A stretch of DNA of 64,000 nucleotides, taken from Fallopia convolvulus (taxonomy: Eukaryota; Streptophyta; Magnoliopsida; Caryophyllales; Polygonaceae). Shown here in pieces: positions 23,144-34,689 of the stretch. The notes beneath the pieces are model-generated. The model did no database searches. It was not told the DNA's origin and worked only from the letters and a program-made list of their open reading frames with translations. The stretch spans positions 5,232,893 to 5,296,892 of the forward strand of contig OZ024727.1 of NCBI GenBank assembly GCA_964016875.1. Reading direction: 5' to 3'. Each line of letters starts with the position of its first letter. The first letter of the stretch is position 1. The position numbers were made by a program, and so were the translations under genes.

Positions 23144-23619
23144 AGGTCCGTTCTTGGTTTTATATTGATAAAATGTATAAAACTTGTAATTTATGTAGAT
23201 CATATATATTTACAAGTTATATTATAGCCTTGCAATATGCTTAGACTGTCTAAACACATCTTAGCCCACTAGAAAAACAGGACAAGTTTATGCAATATAT
23301 ATAGTATTAGGTTCTAATGATATGCTAGTTTCTAGAGTTACAAAGTGATTGATTGTGGGGCGTTAGATCTAAATATAATAAACAGACCATATTTAATCTT
23401 AAAATTATAAGAGAGATGATTTACACAATCCTGTAATTATAGGGAATAAAAAAATTAGTCACTTATATGCATGGTTATAATATGTTATATACATGATTAT
23501 AATACCTTATATAAATGTTTTTTTATTGATTGTATTTATGAATTCCGAAGATACTTACGAATACTTACGCATATTGTTGAAATTAGTTACCTATATACAT
23601 GATTGTAATACTATATATA
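23144..23619. other. AT-rich stretch, nothing recognised
   Basis: No coding blocks or element termini are seen between the L2 LTR and the Sirevirus relic. Confidence 0.5.
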
Positions 23620-25657
23620 CTTGATCTTGTGGTTGAACACCCACTTATTTCCTAAAGCCATTTTGTGCTTTGGCTTGGGAACTAGTCTCCATACTCTATT
23701 TCTCTCAAACTAGTGTAGTTCTTCTTGTATAGAACCTATCAAGTCTAGGTCCTGGAGTACTTTATTCATAGTTTTGGCTCTACGAGATTATTCCCTTTTG
23801 TGGACAATTAGAACTTGAAATAGTATTAGTAGCATGTTGAAAGTTTGTATCATTGCCTTTTCTAGTTCTATTTTCTTGCTTCTTATTTGGCTGGTGAGAT
23901 TTGTTTCTTTTATTTTGATAAGTCCTTTTATACCATTGATTGTTGTTACAATACCATTATCTACTGTTGTTCCCTGTGTTTTGCTTTTGGACCTTTTTAT
24001 TAGACAACTTTAGTCTCACCATACAGTCTTTTTGCACATGGCCCCCTTTAACAAAATGAAAACAAACCCTATAGTATTCACCAAGGTATCGTTTCGGTGA
24101 GGCTTTTAGAGAGTTCTTTGATTAGCACACTCTTTACAAGGAACATTTCGTTGGTTCCCTTGACATTGGACAGGAAACATTATATGGAAAATTTTATCGG
24201 TTTCCTAAGCCACGTTCCCTTTACCACCACTTTCTATAATTTTAACCCGCTCTTCTAGATGACTTACTTTATCGTTGCTGATTGAAGTTCCCTAGCTTTC
24301 CTTTCTATTTTTTCTTCTAGAGATAAGTCATCAAGAGGATATTGTGATTTGTCTTTGGCGTAACCAATACCAAACATAGAAATGGTGACATTTTTCCTTT
24401 TCTCAAGTTCATTTTCTATTTCCTCCTTTTTCAATTTTAGATCAAGAATATATTCCATAAGAGCATTGTTGGTTTTAGTAAGAGACTTTATTTCACCTTT
24501 TAGACCATCACAAGCATCATAGGGAATAACACTAGTTAGAGGTGATTTTGTTAGCTTTATCTCAATATTATAATATTTTTCATCAGAAGTGTTCAACTCA
24601 TATTGTCAGTCTAAATTTTCTTGAAATAGTCTATTGACTATAAAAATTGAATAAGATTTATTAGCACTATCAAGATTAGCAAGAAATTGATCAGGGGTTA
24701 CATCTAGTTCAGAGATGTCAGTCTTCAAAGTCATGGCACACATTTTGTTCTTTGTCCATGATTTAGGTTCCTCGTCAGATTCAAGGTCCCACTCAACACC
24801 TAGGCCTTTTTCTCCTCATTTTGAAAGTCATCACCTTTAAAACATTTCTATGAATAGTCTCCCTTTTCTTGACATTTTAAAGCATATGTGATGTCTTTGA
24901 CGTGTTTTCTCATGTAGTTCCCTCTTACCTTGAAAATTCCTTGTTTCTTGCCTCTCTTAAAGAGAGATCTCATTCCTTGGCGAGGAGGGTCATGTTTGAG
25001 TCCTTTTCAACCCCGTCTTTATCTACCGAAGATCTCATGAAGAGTGCTTGTCTTGGTGATAAGATTCTTTCTGAGTATTCACTTGATAACGACGTACTTG
25101 AGACCAATGCCATCAATCACAATAGAAATCTTTTTTTCTACATGTGAGATTGCATTACCAATTCCAAGATGGTTGATTTTGTTAATCAAAATCTCAAACC
25201 TAACTTGATATGATGAGATAGTTTCACCTACCTTCATCTCAAAGTTGAACATGTCTTTCTTAACAACTTTGTGGTGACTTTCCATTTGATTTGAGCTTTC
25301 GACATCATTTTTTCTCTATCTGCCAAAATTCCTTGGCATTCTTATAATTGACCACCTTGAGAAAGTCTTCAAATCCCAAAGCTTTGTTTAGATACATCTT
25401 CACCTTCAAGTTCTTCTCCATCCATGTGCACTTAGTTGGACCCCATTTGAACTTCTTATCCTTTTTGTCAGTTGGAATAATATATTCTCCACGTGGAGTT
25501 GCAAACCAAGCTTGGTAATTATTACTCTTGATCCACGTGGTGAAGAGAATCTTCAAGTGGTCATACTACTCTATATAAGCAGTAGTGGTTTGTTGTTCTC
25601 TGTACCACCTTTGTGTATCATGTTTTATGTACTTAACACACGAATCTAGAGCAACTT
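23620..25657 (-). pseudogene. Sirevirus-type Copia relic E4 (gag with a fragment of RT)
   Basis: On the minus strand the gag begins near 25556 (KILFTTWIKSNNYQAWF block). It runs through a FWQIEKK block, an FNFEMKVGETISSYQVRFE block (25250) and a coiled-coil-like KKEEIENELEKRK stretch (24430), to a zinc-knuckle area near 24060. Beyond this it jumps to the first part of RT (a VWRLVPKPKHKMAL-like block at about 23640-23760). Protease, integrase and most of RT are therefore deleted. Multiple stops and frameshifts exist. It is clearly related to the gag of E2 (52793-50972). The 5' LTR follows at 25673. Confidence 0.75.
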
Positions 25658-25669
25658 GCTTTGATACCA
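25658..25669 (-). other. Primer binding site of E4
   Basis: Read on the minus strand as TGGTATCAAAGC, one base off the usual initiator methionine tRNA complement. It lies three bases from the LTR edge. Confidence 0.7.
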
Positions 25670-25672
25670 ACT

Positions 25673-26838
25673 TGTGTATTGTCAAGTGTTAGTTATCACA
25701 GAGGGAACAAGAGTTCTTGCCTAGGCAGCAAAAATAATAGTAGTTAGAAACATGGTATTTAGAGGGGAAATTGTTTTGACCAACCAACAAGCTAGTTATA
25801 GAAAGAAAAACTTCTACCTCGAGAATGTTTCTCTTGAGATTTAAATAGATCACTTATATATAAGTTCAATGATTATATGGCAAACCAAGTTCCCAAGTAA
25901 CTAGGCACCAACATATGTTCAACAAACTTAACTTCTACAACATATATCATAACCTAACACTATAGGTGACCTGTGAGATTGCTCGTCTTCAACACACACT
26001 TTAACCCTTGGCAACCCTAGTCTATTTATAAATAAACATTCAAATCTTATCACAATCACGACTTGCCTAACCATGAGGATATTCAATTAAGAAGATATTC
26101 ATAAAAAGGGATTAAAATATTAAACTAAACAACCATATCTTCTACCTCGAGAATGTTTCTCTTGAAATTTAAATAGATCAATTATATATAAGTTCAATGA
26201 TTATATGGCAAACCAAGTTCCCAAGTAACTAGGCGCCAACATATGTTCAACAAACTTAACTTCTACAACATATATCGTAAACCTAACACTATAGGTGACC
26301 TGTGAGATTGCTCGTCTTCAACACACACTTTAACCCTTGGCAACCCTAGTCTATTTATAAATAAACATTCAAATCTTATCACAATCACGACCTGCCTAAC
26401 CATGATGATATTCAATTAAGAAGATCTTCATAAAAAGGGATTACAATATTAAACTAAACAACCATATCTTCAATCGATAGGATATACTCATAACTGAACG
26501 ATCTCGATATTGTCTTACTTTGCTCTACCAACTCTTCCAATTTCCATCTTATCTTCTCACAACAAACTCACTCTTATTTGTCAAATCATTGCCAAACTCG
26601 TTCTCTCAAGATATGGTAGCTTTCAAAATATAGAAAGTTGCATAGCATTTCGGCTTCTGTAGAGACTATCTGGATCGTCACTCATTCCCTCCGCCGTTCC
26701 CTCACGACATTCATTTACTCTGACGATATGCTTTTCTCTTATAATATTCATGTGATAATTATGAAAATACAATGCTTTTAATATTTGTTATCATCAAAAC
26801 GTAAGAAAAACTATGAGATAACCAGTGCTCCATCAACA
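25673..26838 (-). repeat. 5' LTR of E4, enlarged by an internal tandem duplication
   Basis: On the minus strand it starts TGTTGATGGAGC and ends AATACACA beside the primer site. It shares the GATGATAACAAA and TTCCCTCCG-type blocks with the LTRs of E2. Its length, 1166 bp, includes a 328-bp tandem duplication (25811-26469) covering a TATAAATAG box. Confidence 0.65.
25811..26469. repeat. Tandem duplication, two units of 328 bp, inside an LTR
   Basis: The unit starts CTTCTACCTCGAGAATG at 25811 and again at 26139, and the two copies differ at only a few positions. Each holds CTATTTATAAATAAAC, a TATA box on the minus strand, so the LTR has two promoter copies. Confidence 0.93.
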
Positions 26839-27662
26839 TCGTCGTATTTATTGCTCTTTTATTTCAATTTTTTTGGTTAAATCTCTTTTACTTCAATTTA
26901 TAATATACTTTTTTTTTTCCATTTTCAGTGTTGATAGGAATATCAATTAAAGCTTGTATGTAATATATACAGTTGAAAAGGACAACTATTAATTTAGTTT
27001 ATTATTTCTTCTTGTTTTGTAAGTGTTTACTATTTAAGTCGCTAACCAATTTCGAGGAGAGATGTAATTGACTGCGTTGATCTTCGTAGCTACGCCACCC
27101 ACATAATTTAAGGACCGTAAAGGAGCGTGATCGAGTCATATATTATGCGGAACAACGTTCTTACCATGGCTATTAATTTCGAACGGATAATAGAGCAAAC
27201 CAAACGACGTTGAAGCCTCTCATTTTACAAATTTTAATATAGTACCATAAATGAGATAGAAAAGTTATAGAGAACTAAATTGACGATTGTAGTTATTTAA
27301 ATATGTTTCACATATAAGCTCACTACATAAGTTTAATGGATTTGTCTGAAAAAAGAACTATTATTCAATAGTATTATAGATTGCGAATATTATATACTAG
27401 ACTATACTCCGTATTAATCTACCTGTTACCTGTGGCGTGTGAACTTCTTTTTTTTTTTGATGAAATGGCGTGTGAACTTCTATTTTTCAAACAATTTGTT
27501 AAAAAGACGTGGAAAAACACAAATAACAAGTAGTAATGTTTATTTATTGAGAACAATGTTCTCTTATATATTGGGAAAGACACAATTTATGAAATTGTCC
27601 TCCACATGTTGCAACTGAAACAAAAGACACGATTAATGAAAAGTGACACACAAGAAAATATG
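26839..27662. other. Intergenic, AT-rich; 3' flank of dioxygenase copy 2
   Basis: No gene. The last part resembles the 3' flank of copy 1 over short blocks. Confidence 0.5.
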
Positions 27663-27668
27663 TTTATT
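27663..27668 (-). terminator. Poly(A) signal AATAAA of dioxygenase copy 2
   Basis: AATAAA on the minus strand, about 85 bases after the stop, in the same CCCAACAAATAAACAT context as copy 1. Confidence 0.55.
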
Positions 27669-27751
27669 TGTTGGGCAAAATGCTTTGCCAACATTATATA
27701 CCAAACATTAATAATAGAGTAAGGTCGAATACGATTTGTAGCTTTCACTAA

Positions 27752-29430
27752 TCACTTGGTGAAGGCAACGAGCACACGACGTGGTGGAGTGAAGGGGCGA
27801 CGGGAGTGTTGGACAGCATGGTTGTCGAGGAAGAGGATATCTCCATGCTTCCAAGGGACGGCAACACATTCCTTCTCAAGAATCACCTCGCACTCTTCAA
27901 ACACCTCGGGAGGTATAGTAGAGCCGTCCCCCAATGTGATTGCATTCTCCGACTTGTATCTCGGATCCACGTGGCTTGTGGGGACCATCATCAAGCTGTT
28001 GAACCACATCTTGCGTGGTGTAGGTCCGGTATTGTCAATCTTGATGCCGGGGACTGGCCCCATTGCAAGCCTCGCCCCATTCTCTATCCATTCTAGCTTC
28101 CATCCATCTTTGGCCGCCCTGGGAATTAACATTACAATTTTATATGGCTCGACAATAGGCCCATCTAAATATTTGCTATAAAATCATAATAATACACAAA
28201 TGTGTCTAATAGTACAAATTTTGGCACTAAATTAGGTAGGCCATGATGTTGAGGTCCCATTTTATGTGGGTCTCGTTCTATTTAATGGATAAAATTGCAT
28301 ATTGGCCGGCCATATATCTACTTTGGCTATCCATACATGAATCAATCAGTCAATAGTGAAAGAGTGAATATTAGACATAATAATATACATATTGCACAAC
28401 ATTTGATCTCGATTATTACTGATTACGTACTTTTGTTCGGCTATAGTTTTGTCGTCGGTGGCGAAGATGGATTTCCAGCTTTTGCCAACGGGGGACGAGA
28501 TGTCTACTTCATTTGGAAGGAATTTTTTGTAGATCAGACCATGCTTCTCGAGGCGGAGGAGGAAGTCAGGATATTTTTTGTTCAATCTCTCATACACGAT
28601 CTGACCTGGTACAATTGGGGTCTCTCCCTGGCTTCCTGGTTCCACCTCGCAATATAAGAACCCTTTGGCTGGATGCTCATTCATCTGCATGCATGCATTT
28701 TGGGTGGACACATATATATAGAGTGCTTAATTAAATAAGATGCTTTGAATATTAAATTAGATGCTTTTGTATATAAATGATGCCTGTTGGGTTTTTAAAT
28801 GTTATGATATCTACATTTCCTCAAGTTAGTAACTCTCCTATTGTTTTTGAGCTTCTGCACGTACAATACGAGAACTGTTGATGGGCTAAATCCTAATGAT
28901 ATTACCTTTACTAGTTTGTTGTAGAGCAAATATTTTGACCAAAAACCAGACTAATTAACAAAATGGTTATAATGTCAAGTTTAACTATCTTTGCTACCTA
29001 GTAAATGATGACATTAGCCATCAGATTAAATAAATTCGCAGTGCTTCAAATAAGAACTCACGTAAGAAATCTCGTTGTGGAAGTGCAGAATGTTGTGCGC
29101 AGCACTATCATTGGCCGTGTGGATGTGGCCGACGACATGAGTCCTCGGAGCCGCGACCCCACCGAAGGTGAAGGCCTCGTATCCGAAGGCGTTGAAAACA
29201 TCGTTGAAGTGGTCAGCTGTGGGCACATCAAACCCCCGGAAGAGGATGGCGCCGGCCTCGTGAAGCTTGGCCTCCAGCCACGCCTTGTTGGCCGCCACCG
29301 CCTCGGCCAGGTTGGCGGCGTCCTGTCGTGCTGGCGACAACGCAAGCGGAAAGGGGACACCGTGGAACACCTTTTGTTCGGGTACCGACACTTCCTTGAA
29401 CACCTGATCTTCCACGATTGTCGAACCCAT
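27752..29430 (-). CDS. TauD-type Fe(II)/2-oxoglutarate dioxygenase, clavaminate-synthase-like (copy 2)
   Basis: The three exons are 29430-29062, 28684-28431 and 28118-27752. The donors are TAC|GTGAGT and AAAA|GTACGT, the acceptors GCAG|ATG and CCAG|GGC. Exons 1 and 2 have exactly the same lengths as in copy 1 (369 and 254 bases); exon 3 is 12 bases shorter. The product is 329 residues with no stop or frameshift. The metal-binding HFHNE (H118, E120) and the distal NHAVQHSRRPF with its downstream PPRR pair are intact, as are LFRGFDV, GGVAAPRTHVVG and EPGSQGETPIV. The introns are short (377 and 312 bases), so this looks like the better-preserved and probably active copy. Related sequence extends into both flanks of the two copies, pointing to a segmental duplication. 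The substrate is unknown. The protein is expected to be soluble, with no targeting peptide evident. Confidence 0.93.
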
Positions 29431-29510
29431 TATACTACTAGAAGAGATATATGTGTGGAAATGTTGTGTGTAGAGATTGTGGATATGAGAATACGGCTAA
29501 GCTGGGATAG

Positions 29511-29520
29511 CTTAAATAAG
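29511..29520 (-). promoter_or_regulatory. TATA-like box of dioxygenase copy 2
   Basis: CTTATTTAAG on the minus strand lies about 81 bases before the ATG, matching the position of a similar box in copy 1. A conserved GAATACGGCTAAG block lies between it and the ATG. Confidence 0.45.
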
Positions 29521-29665
29521 AGATATTGCACATGCTATGAATTATATTGATTTATGAACATTTAATTTTGGGGAGATGACTATGGTGATGGTTGGTGGGC
29601 AATGGTTGTTATAGTGCATGTGGATGTGGTATTGTGCTTTGTTACTATTGGATCATGGTAATGGT

Positions 29666-30378
29666 TAGGGCTGGCATTATCCGTGGGTGACCGACCCGCC
29701 CGCTTCACCCGATTCAATTATACGGGTGAAAAACCTTAATAAAGCAGGTGACGGGTGGGTCGGGTGACGGGTGAAATGGGTGATGGGTCGGATATGGGTG
29801 AAATTTTACACCCGTTTAATCCGACCCATCACCCACCACCCGTAAAAATTTATCCTAAATTAAAACTAGGTTTAGTTTTTTCCTAAAAGAAAGTTTGGGA
29901 CTAGGGGGCTTTTTTTTTAAATTTGGGTTTTTTTTAAATATTAAAACTATACGGATCCTAAAGGTTAAATCCCTAATGGAAAGTCGATACAATAATATAA
30001 ACGTTTTTGCTAAGGGGTCTTAATGACATAAGAACTTTTTTTTAATGAGATGAAGTTGAGGATTATTGTTGGAACTTAAGCAAATGAAAGGTATAGAAAT
30101 TTGTGGGTCAACATATATATGTGAATCTTCACGGATAAAATGTTTGAGAATATCCTGGATATCACTTCAGTAAGTAGATTGTTGCATTAACTTTTTTTAT
30201 ATTATTTTTGAAATTTTATAAAATTTTATTGTAATTTTAGAATTCGCGGGTGACGGGTGGATCAGATATGGGTGAAAGGTTCTGCGGGTGATGGGCGGGT
30301 CGGGTGATACAATTTATTTCGCGGGTCGGGTGGTGGAAGTGCTCCACCCACCCATAACTCGACCCATGACCAGCCCTA
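29666..30378. mobile_element. Non-autonomous hAT element with GGGTGACGGGT subterminal arrays
   Basis: The ends TAGGGCTGGC and CCAGCCCTA are inverted, with an exact 8-bp duplication GTAATGGT (29658-29665 and 30379-30386). Dense GGGTCGGGT/GGGTGACGGGT motifs fill both subterminal regions. The interior is AT-rich with no transposase. Confidence 0.92.
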
Positions 30379-30386
30379 GTAATGGT

Positions 30387-31811
30387 GATGGATTGGTACG
30401 TGTAATGACAACTATGAAGGTAAAACTAGTGTTAGGCACGTACCATGCATATAATAACTTTTAATATTTGAAAGATTGTTCTAAGATTATAACATATACA
30501 TACGATAACTTATAACACGTACTCAAACCGTAATTGTCAAAATCGAAGTGTTTAAAAAATTAGAAGACAATATATGTATATATAACACAATATGAAACAT
30601 GGAAAGTGGAATTTAATTCAAAATGTAAAAGTCATACATGAGTAGCTAAGAAGTTCGACCAAAAAAAAGAAGTTGATTACTGAAGTAGTGCTTCTAAATT
30701 TGTAATTATGTGCATTAACCATCCATTTTGACGAAAAACGTTGTTAAGTAGAGTAAATTACATTTTTCCTTTCTTTTAATTTATTTACAATAAATAAATA
30801 AAGAAAAAACCATAATTGACACATTCAAGTTCCAATACGTTGATTGATTTTTGCAACTCTGGCCTAATTTCCTCTGTAATAATTCTTTCCCTCCATCCAA
30901 TGGCGAAGAAGAACCACGACTTCGCCGACGCAAAGACCATGGGTTTTGGATCTGATTCTGATGACTTTGAGCGTCCCTTGGAGTCAGTTGTACGTATCTA
31001 AGTTGATAGACGACGACTCGAGATTCAAAAGGTTAAGATGTAGGCCGAAATCCAATGATAATGACATTCCAAGTTCAATTCATTCCTAAATTCTTTTTTT
31101 TTATTATAAATAAAATTAAAAAAGAAGGGCAAAAACGTAATTTAGTTTACTTAACGAAGAAAATAACGTTTTTCATCAAAATGGGTGGTTAAATGCACAT
31201 ATTTACAAATAAAGGGTGGTTAAGTGTAGAAAAAAATATAAAGTGTGGTTAATTGTAACAAGTGTAAAATAAAGGGTGGTTAAATGCAATTTTCCCATAT
31301 TTTTATATAAAGGGTTTTTTCATAAATATATATTTGATATATAAAATAAAATAAAATATTTATTTTAGCATACACTACAACACCATATTGTAAGTTTGTA
31401 TGAAAAATTATATAAAATTATTTGGAGGGTTTCGAATGATATTAAGAATAGATATATACTTCCTTCAATTCGTTTAATAATTCATCTCTTTTTAGCTTTA
31501 ATTTTTTTTCCAAGATATGTTCTTTTATCTATTTTGGTCTTTACTTTGCATATTTACTTTTTAATAGCTAGTTTAGCTATTATAGCTATTTTGGTCTTTA
31601 ATTGAATAGGTTATTAGAATTGGTTTTCAATAAAGTGAAAAAGTTTTATGAAACAAATGAAGTATATAATATTCTATCTTTAATAGAATTTGATATTGAA
31701 TTTTTAAAAATGTGACAGCTCACCTTTTACTATGAAATATCAACTACATATTAAATGATATTCTAGCTATTAAATATGCTTATTTTGATATAGTAAAATT
31801 TAGATCGGTGT
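30387..31811. other. Intergenic, with a short GGGTGGTTAA repeat cluster at 31180-31290
   Basis: AT-rich DNA. Four imperfect copies of AAAG(G/T)GTGGTTAA(A/G)TG occur at about 31180-31285. A short MAKKNHDFADAKTMGF ORF (about 30900-31001) has no recognisable family and no supporting exon. Confidence 0.4.
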
Positions 31812-32011
31812 TTGGCACGGATCCAAGGGGTGGCTAGAGTAAGCCCCAGCCTACCCTAAAAAAATAAAAATGAACAAAAATAGAATAAATTTTATAATAA
31901 AAAATAAGGTAATTTTAGTGGTAAATTAATTAAAATAAAATAATTTAGCCGACCTAAAAAATTTTATTTTCTACTAGCCCACCCTAATTTTAATTCCTGG
32001 GTCCCTCTCTA
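31812..32011. mobile_element. Non-autonomous hAT element, family H1 copy 3 (short)
   Basis: It starts TTGGCACGGATCCAAGG and ends CCTGGGTCCCTCTCTA, eroded versions of the H1 termini. An 8-bp duplication ATCGGTGT flanks it (31804-31811 and 32012-32019). It is a 200-bp internally deleted form without the tRNA-like boxes. Confidence 0.85.
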
Positions 32012-32019
32012 ATCGGTGT

Positions 32020-32973
32020 GGTTATATCTTTCTCTTCAAACTCCTTCACGTCTTTTACTATGCACTTCTCCCAAACCCATGCAATGCTCATTTCTCTTCG
32101 ATATTCTTCTCGAGTTCTCTCTCAACCCACAAACACAACTTGTGCCCATGAATAATAAGCTCATCTACCTAGTACAATTATAAAGTAAAAACTAAGTCTT
32201 TGTAAAAATTTGAGTCACTTGACAATTTAAAATATTTTTTATTTTTTATGAAATACTTTCACTTATCAACTATCTTAAAAACCACCACCCATTAAAAAAT
32301 AATATTTTGCAATTATACTAATAAAATAATTTAAATTTAAAAAAATTTAAACTATTTTCACCTTACCCACTTTTCCCACTATCTCAAAAACCACCACCCA
32401 CTAACAAATTAATATTTTATAATTCTTTACTAAAAGAAGTATGACTTAGTCGTGAAAATATATTTATAATTTTTTTAAGAATAAGTCGAAAATAATTTAT
32501 AAATAATTTTTATATTAAACCGTGTCGATAACTTAAATAGCATTCGAAAACAGACGCCACTTACTGCCTCATGGCTCATCCCTTCTCTCTAGAGATAATA
32601 ATGATCTGTGCTTTGCTTCTCCTGCACCCAGATATAGGGTCAAGGCACTCGCCACCTTAGTGTCATTCTTTATGCCGTCTACCATGGGAGAAACTAAGAG
32701 CTTCTAGTTTCGGGTTTTTTCTATATGCTTTAGGATAATGAGATTAAAAAGCTAATTTCATTAATTAACTTGCATATTTTTGAAACGGGGTTTATTTCTT
32801 CATTTTTTTTAATGTTTTCTTTTGCTTTTGATATGAATTAGTAGGAATGTATAATGTCATAAAATAGAACTTGAATTTAGGTTATAATTATTAAATTTTG
32901 AATAACGTTTTTGTTACTTTATGAAAATCTTTATTTATATCTCATGTGAGAATAATATATACCAAACAATATA
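32020..32973. other. AT-rich intergenic stretch
   Basis: A direct repeat of about 60 bases containing ATCTCAAAAACCACCACCCA-like text occurs at about 32270 and 32380. No gene or transposon ends are seen. Confidence 0.4.
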
Positions 32974-33213
32974 CTCCCTCCGCTCACATAAACTTATCGT
33001 TTTAGAGTTTGTCTCAAAAATTAAGAAATTGTTTGATTTGACTAAAATATACTTAATCTTTTGTTAAGATCTTTCAAATTTTATTGCAATTTTTTAAACA
33101 TTTTTAATTTGTATGGATATTATTGAAAAAAATGGATTAAAATATCTCAAATGACAGATTTTATTGAACAAGAAAATCAAGGTAGAATGACAAGTTTTTG
33201 TGAACGGAGGGAG
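32974..33213. mobile_element. Stowaway MITE (Tc1/mariner type)
   Basis: The inverted ends CTCCCTCCG and CGGAGGGAG with TA on both sides (32972-32973 and 33214-33215) are the Stowaway signature. The 240-bp AT-rich interior has no ORF. Confidence 0.92.
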
Positions 33214-33748
33214 TATAAGATATCAACTGCTATCGACAACATACTGCACAAGGATAATATATCAATCTCATTCTTATACGTAATATCGATCTAATATATA
33301 TATCCATATTTGATTTCTGATATCTAAGATATCAATTCCAAATGAGCCCTAAGTATATCATAATTACAAAATTGTTCTTTAATGTGTGGTATGTATTGTA
33401 TATTATTTGTTTCATTTGAATACTTCATGAAATGAAAAATAATCACAAATAACAATTATTTATGTAGGACACAATAATAGTGAGTTTATCAAGTATTTTG
33501 AGGGGCGGAGCGGGGTGGGGTCATATGGGGGCCGGTGACCATTTTGAGCGCCGGAAAGCCACCGGAAACAGAGAGGCATTGAGTGTTCATATAATAAGTG
33601 GCCCCATTGAAATACAATACAGATCAGATATTCAGATCCATAGGTTGAAGATGATGAATATTCATTTTTGCTTTTTATAATTAAAAAACCAAAACGGGGT
33701 CGTATAGCCTTCATTAAAAAATAGTAAACTGACCCATCTACTTTCTTC
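33214..33748. other. Non-coding stretch with a GC-rich patch at 33500-33590
   Basis: No conserved coding block. The GC-rich patch has ATTTTGAGCGCCGG-like text but I cannot assign it. Confidence 0.4.
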
Positions 33749-34310
33749 CTAAGGGTTTTTTGTACGTGTTTGTTTTGAAAGAGGTTTTGGTGGGGAAGAG
33801 GATGGTTTAGATTCCTGGGACGTCGTAGAACCCATGAGTTGGTCAAGGGTGAGGAGCCTTTTCTTTTGGGGATTTTTGTAGGAAGAAGAGGTTTTCGGTT
33901 TTTTAGATTTGGAGATTTTGGATTTTGGGGGATCGGGACCAAAGGTGTCCATGATCGTGGTGTAGGATGTATAGGATTTTGGGTTAGAGGAGGAAGGGAG
34001 GTTTGAAGAGGAGGGTACAGGGTTACTAGTTGGAGGCGTCGGTAGGGTTTGGGTAGGTATGACGACCAGAGAGTGTGGAGCAAAACGACCATGGATCTCA
34101 TGCTCGAGAAAGCTCGGGCCAATGGTGGGATCCATGGGGCAGTGAGGTAGGGGCGGACATAGTCATGAAGGAGCTGGTAGAGTCATTGTTTCTCTACAGG
34201 ATATATGGACTTGTCTGCCTCCATGAGCATTGTAAGGTAGACGGTTTTGGAGTTTTAATCGATCCAATCTTAGACCATGGGATCAGGGTGCATATGTACT
34301 TTAGCGACAT
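33749..34310 (-). pseudogene. Extra 3' ORF (post-pol) of Sirevirus relic E3, N-terminal part
   Basis: On the minus strand an ATG at 34310 is followed by a PWSKIGSIKTPKP block that matches HGSKIR in the same place in E1 (59497 onward). A later frame carries a TQTLPTPPTSNP block matching APTLPTPPSCNP in E1. After a stop and a frameshift, a Ser/Pro/Lys-rich stretch of about 128 codons (34135-33749) ends the recognisable part. It lies downstream of RNase H in E3, as in E1 and E2. A TATA-like TATATATATA and a pyrimidine-rich leader precede it (about 34340-34375). The function is unknown. Confidence 0.6.
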
Positions 34311-34689
34311 GATGGTAAACTGGTTTTTTCTTTGAATTTTGCTAAAAGTGGGAGATATTGAGATATATATATAGAGAGAGAGATAGAGTAGGAAGCCGAA
34401 GGTGGAAGAAAGGTCCCAAAAAGGTAAAGTTAGGGTTTGAACAAGTTTGGGAAGGTTAGGATGGTAAAATCGTTAGTTCCCATTCAAAACGAGGCAATGG
34501 CGTGCTTGTACTTTTTCTTCTTGCTCTACAAGTCAGAGACGTGTTTTGCCTTTTCCTTTGGTAGTCCAATAACGTAAGAAATGCTTGGCTCACATTCATT
34601 CCTTCATCATTAAGAGTTATGAAACCTTTTATGCTTCTTCCCATGTGCCGACTTTCTTTCATTCTAACGTTTTAGCTTTCAACACTGTT

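Noticed and set aside
27756..28181. 141-codon plus-strand ORF over dioxygenase copy 2 exon 3
   Set aside because: Antisense shadow; it ignores the intron boundary and has no family features.
29005..29550. 181-codon plus-strand ORF over dioxygenase copy 2 exon 1
   Set aside because: Antisense shadow of a GC-rich exon with clear homologue structure on the minus strand.
30816..31001. Small ORF with MAKKNHDFADAKTMGF
   Set aside because: No family, no splice partner, no conserved neighbour; kept only as a note in the stretch entry.
33460..34122. 220-codon Pro-rich ORF on the minus strand
   Set aside because: It runs through the E3 extra ORF in another frame and on into unrelated DNA; no domain is recognised.
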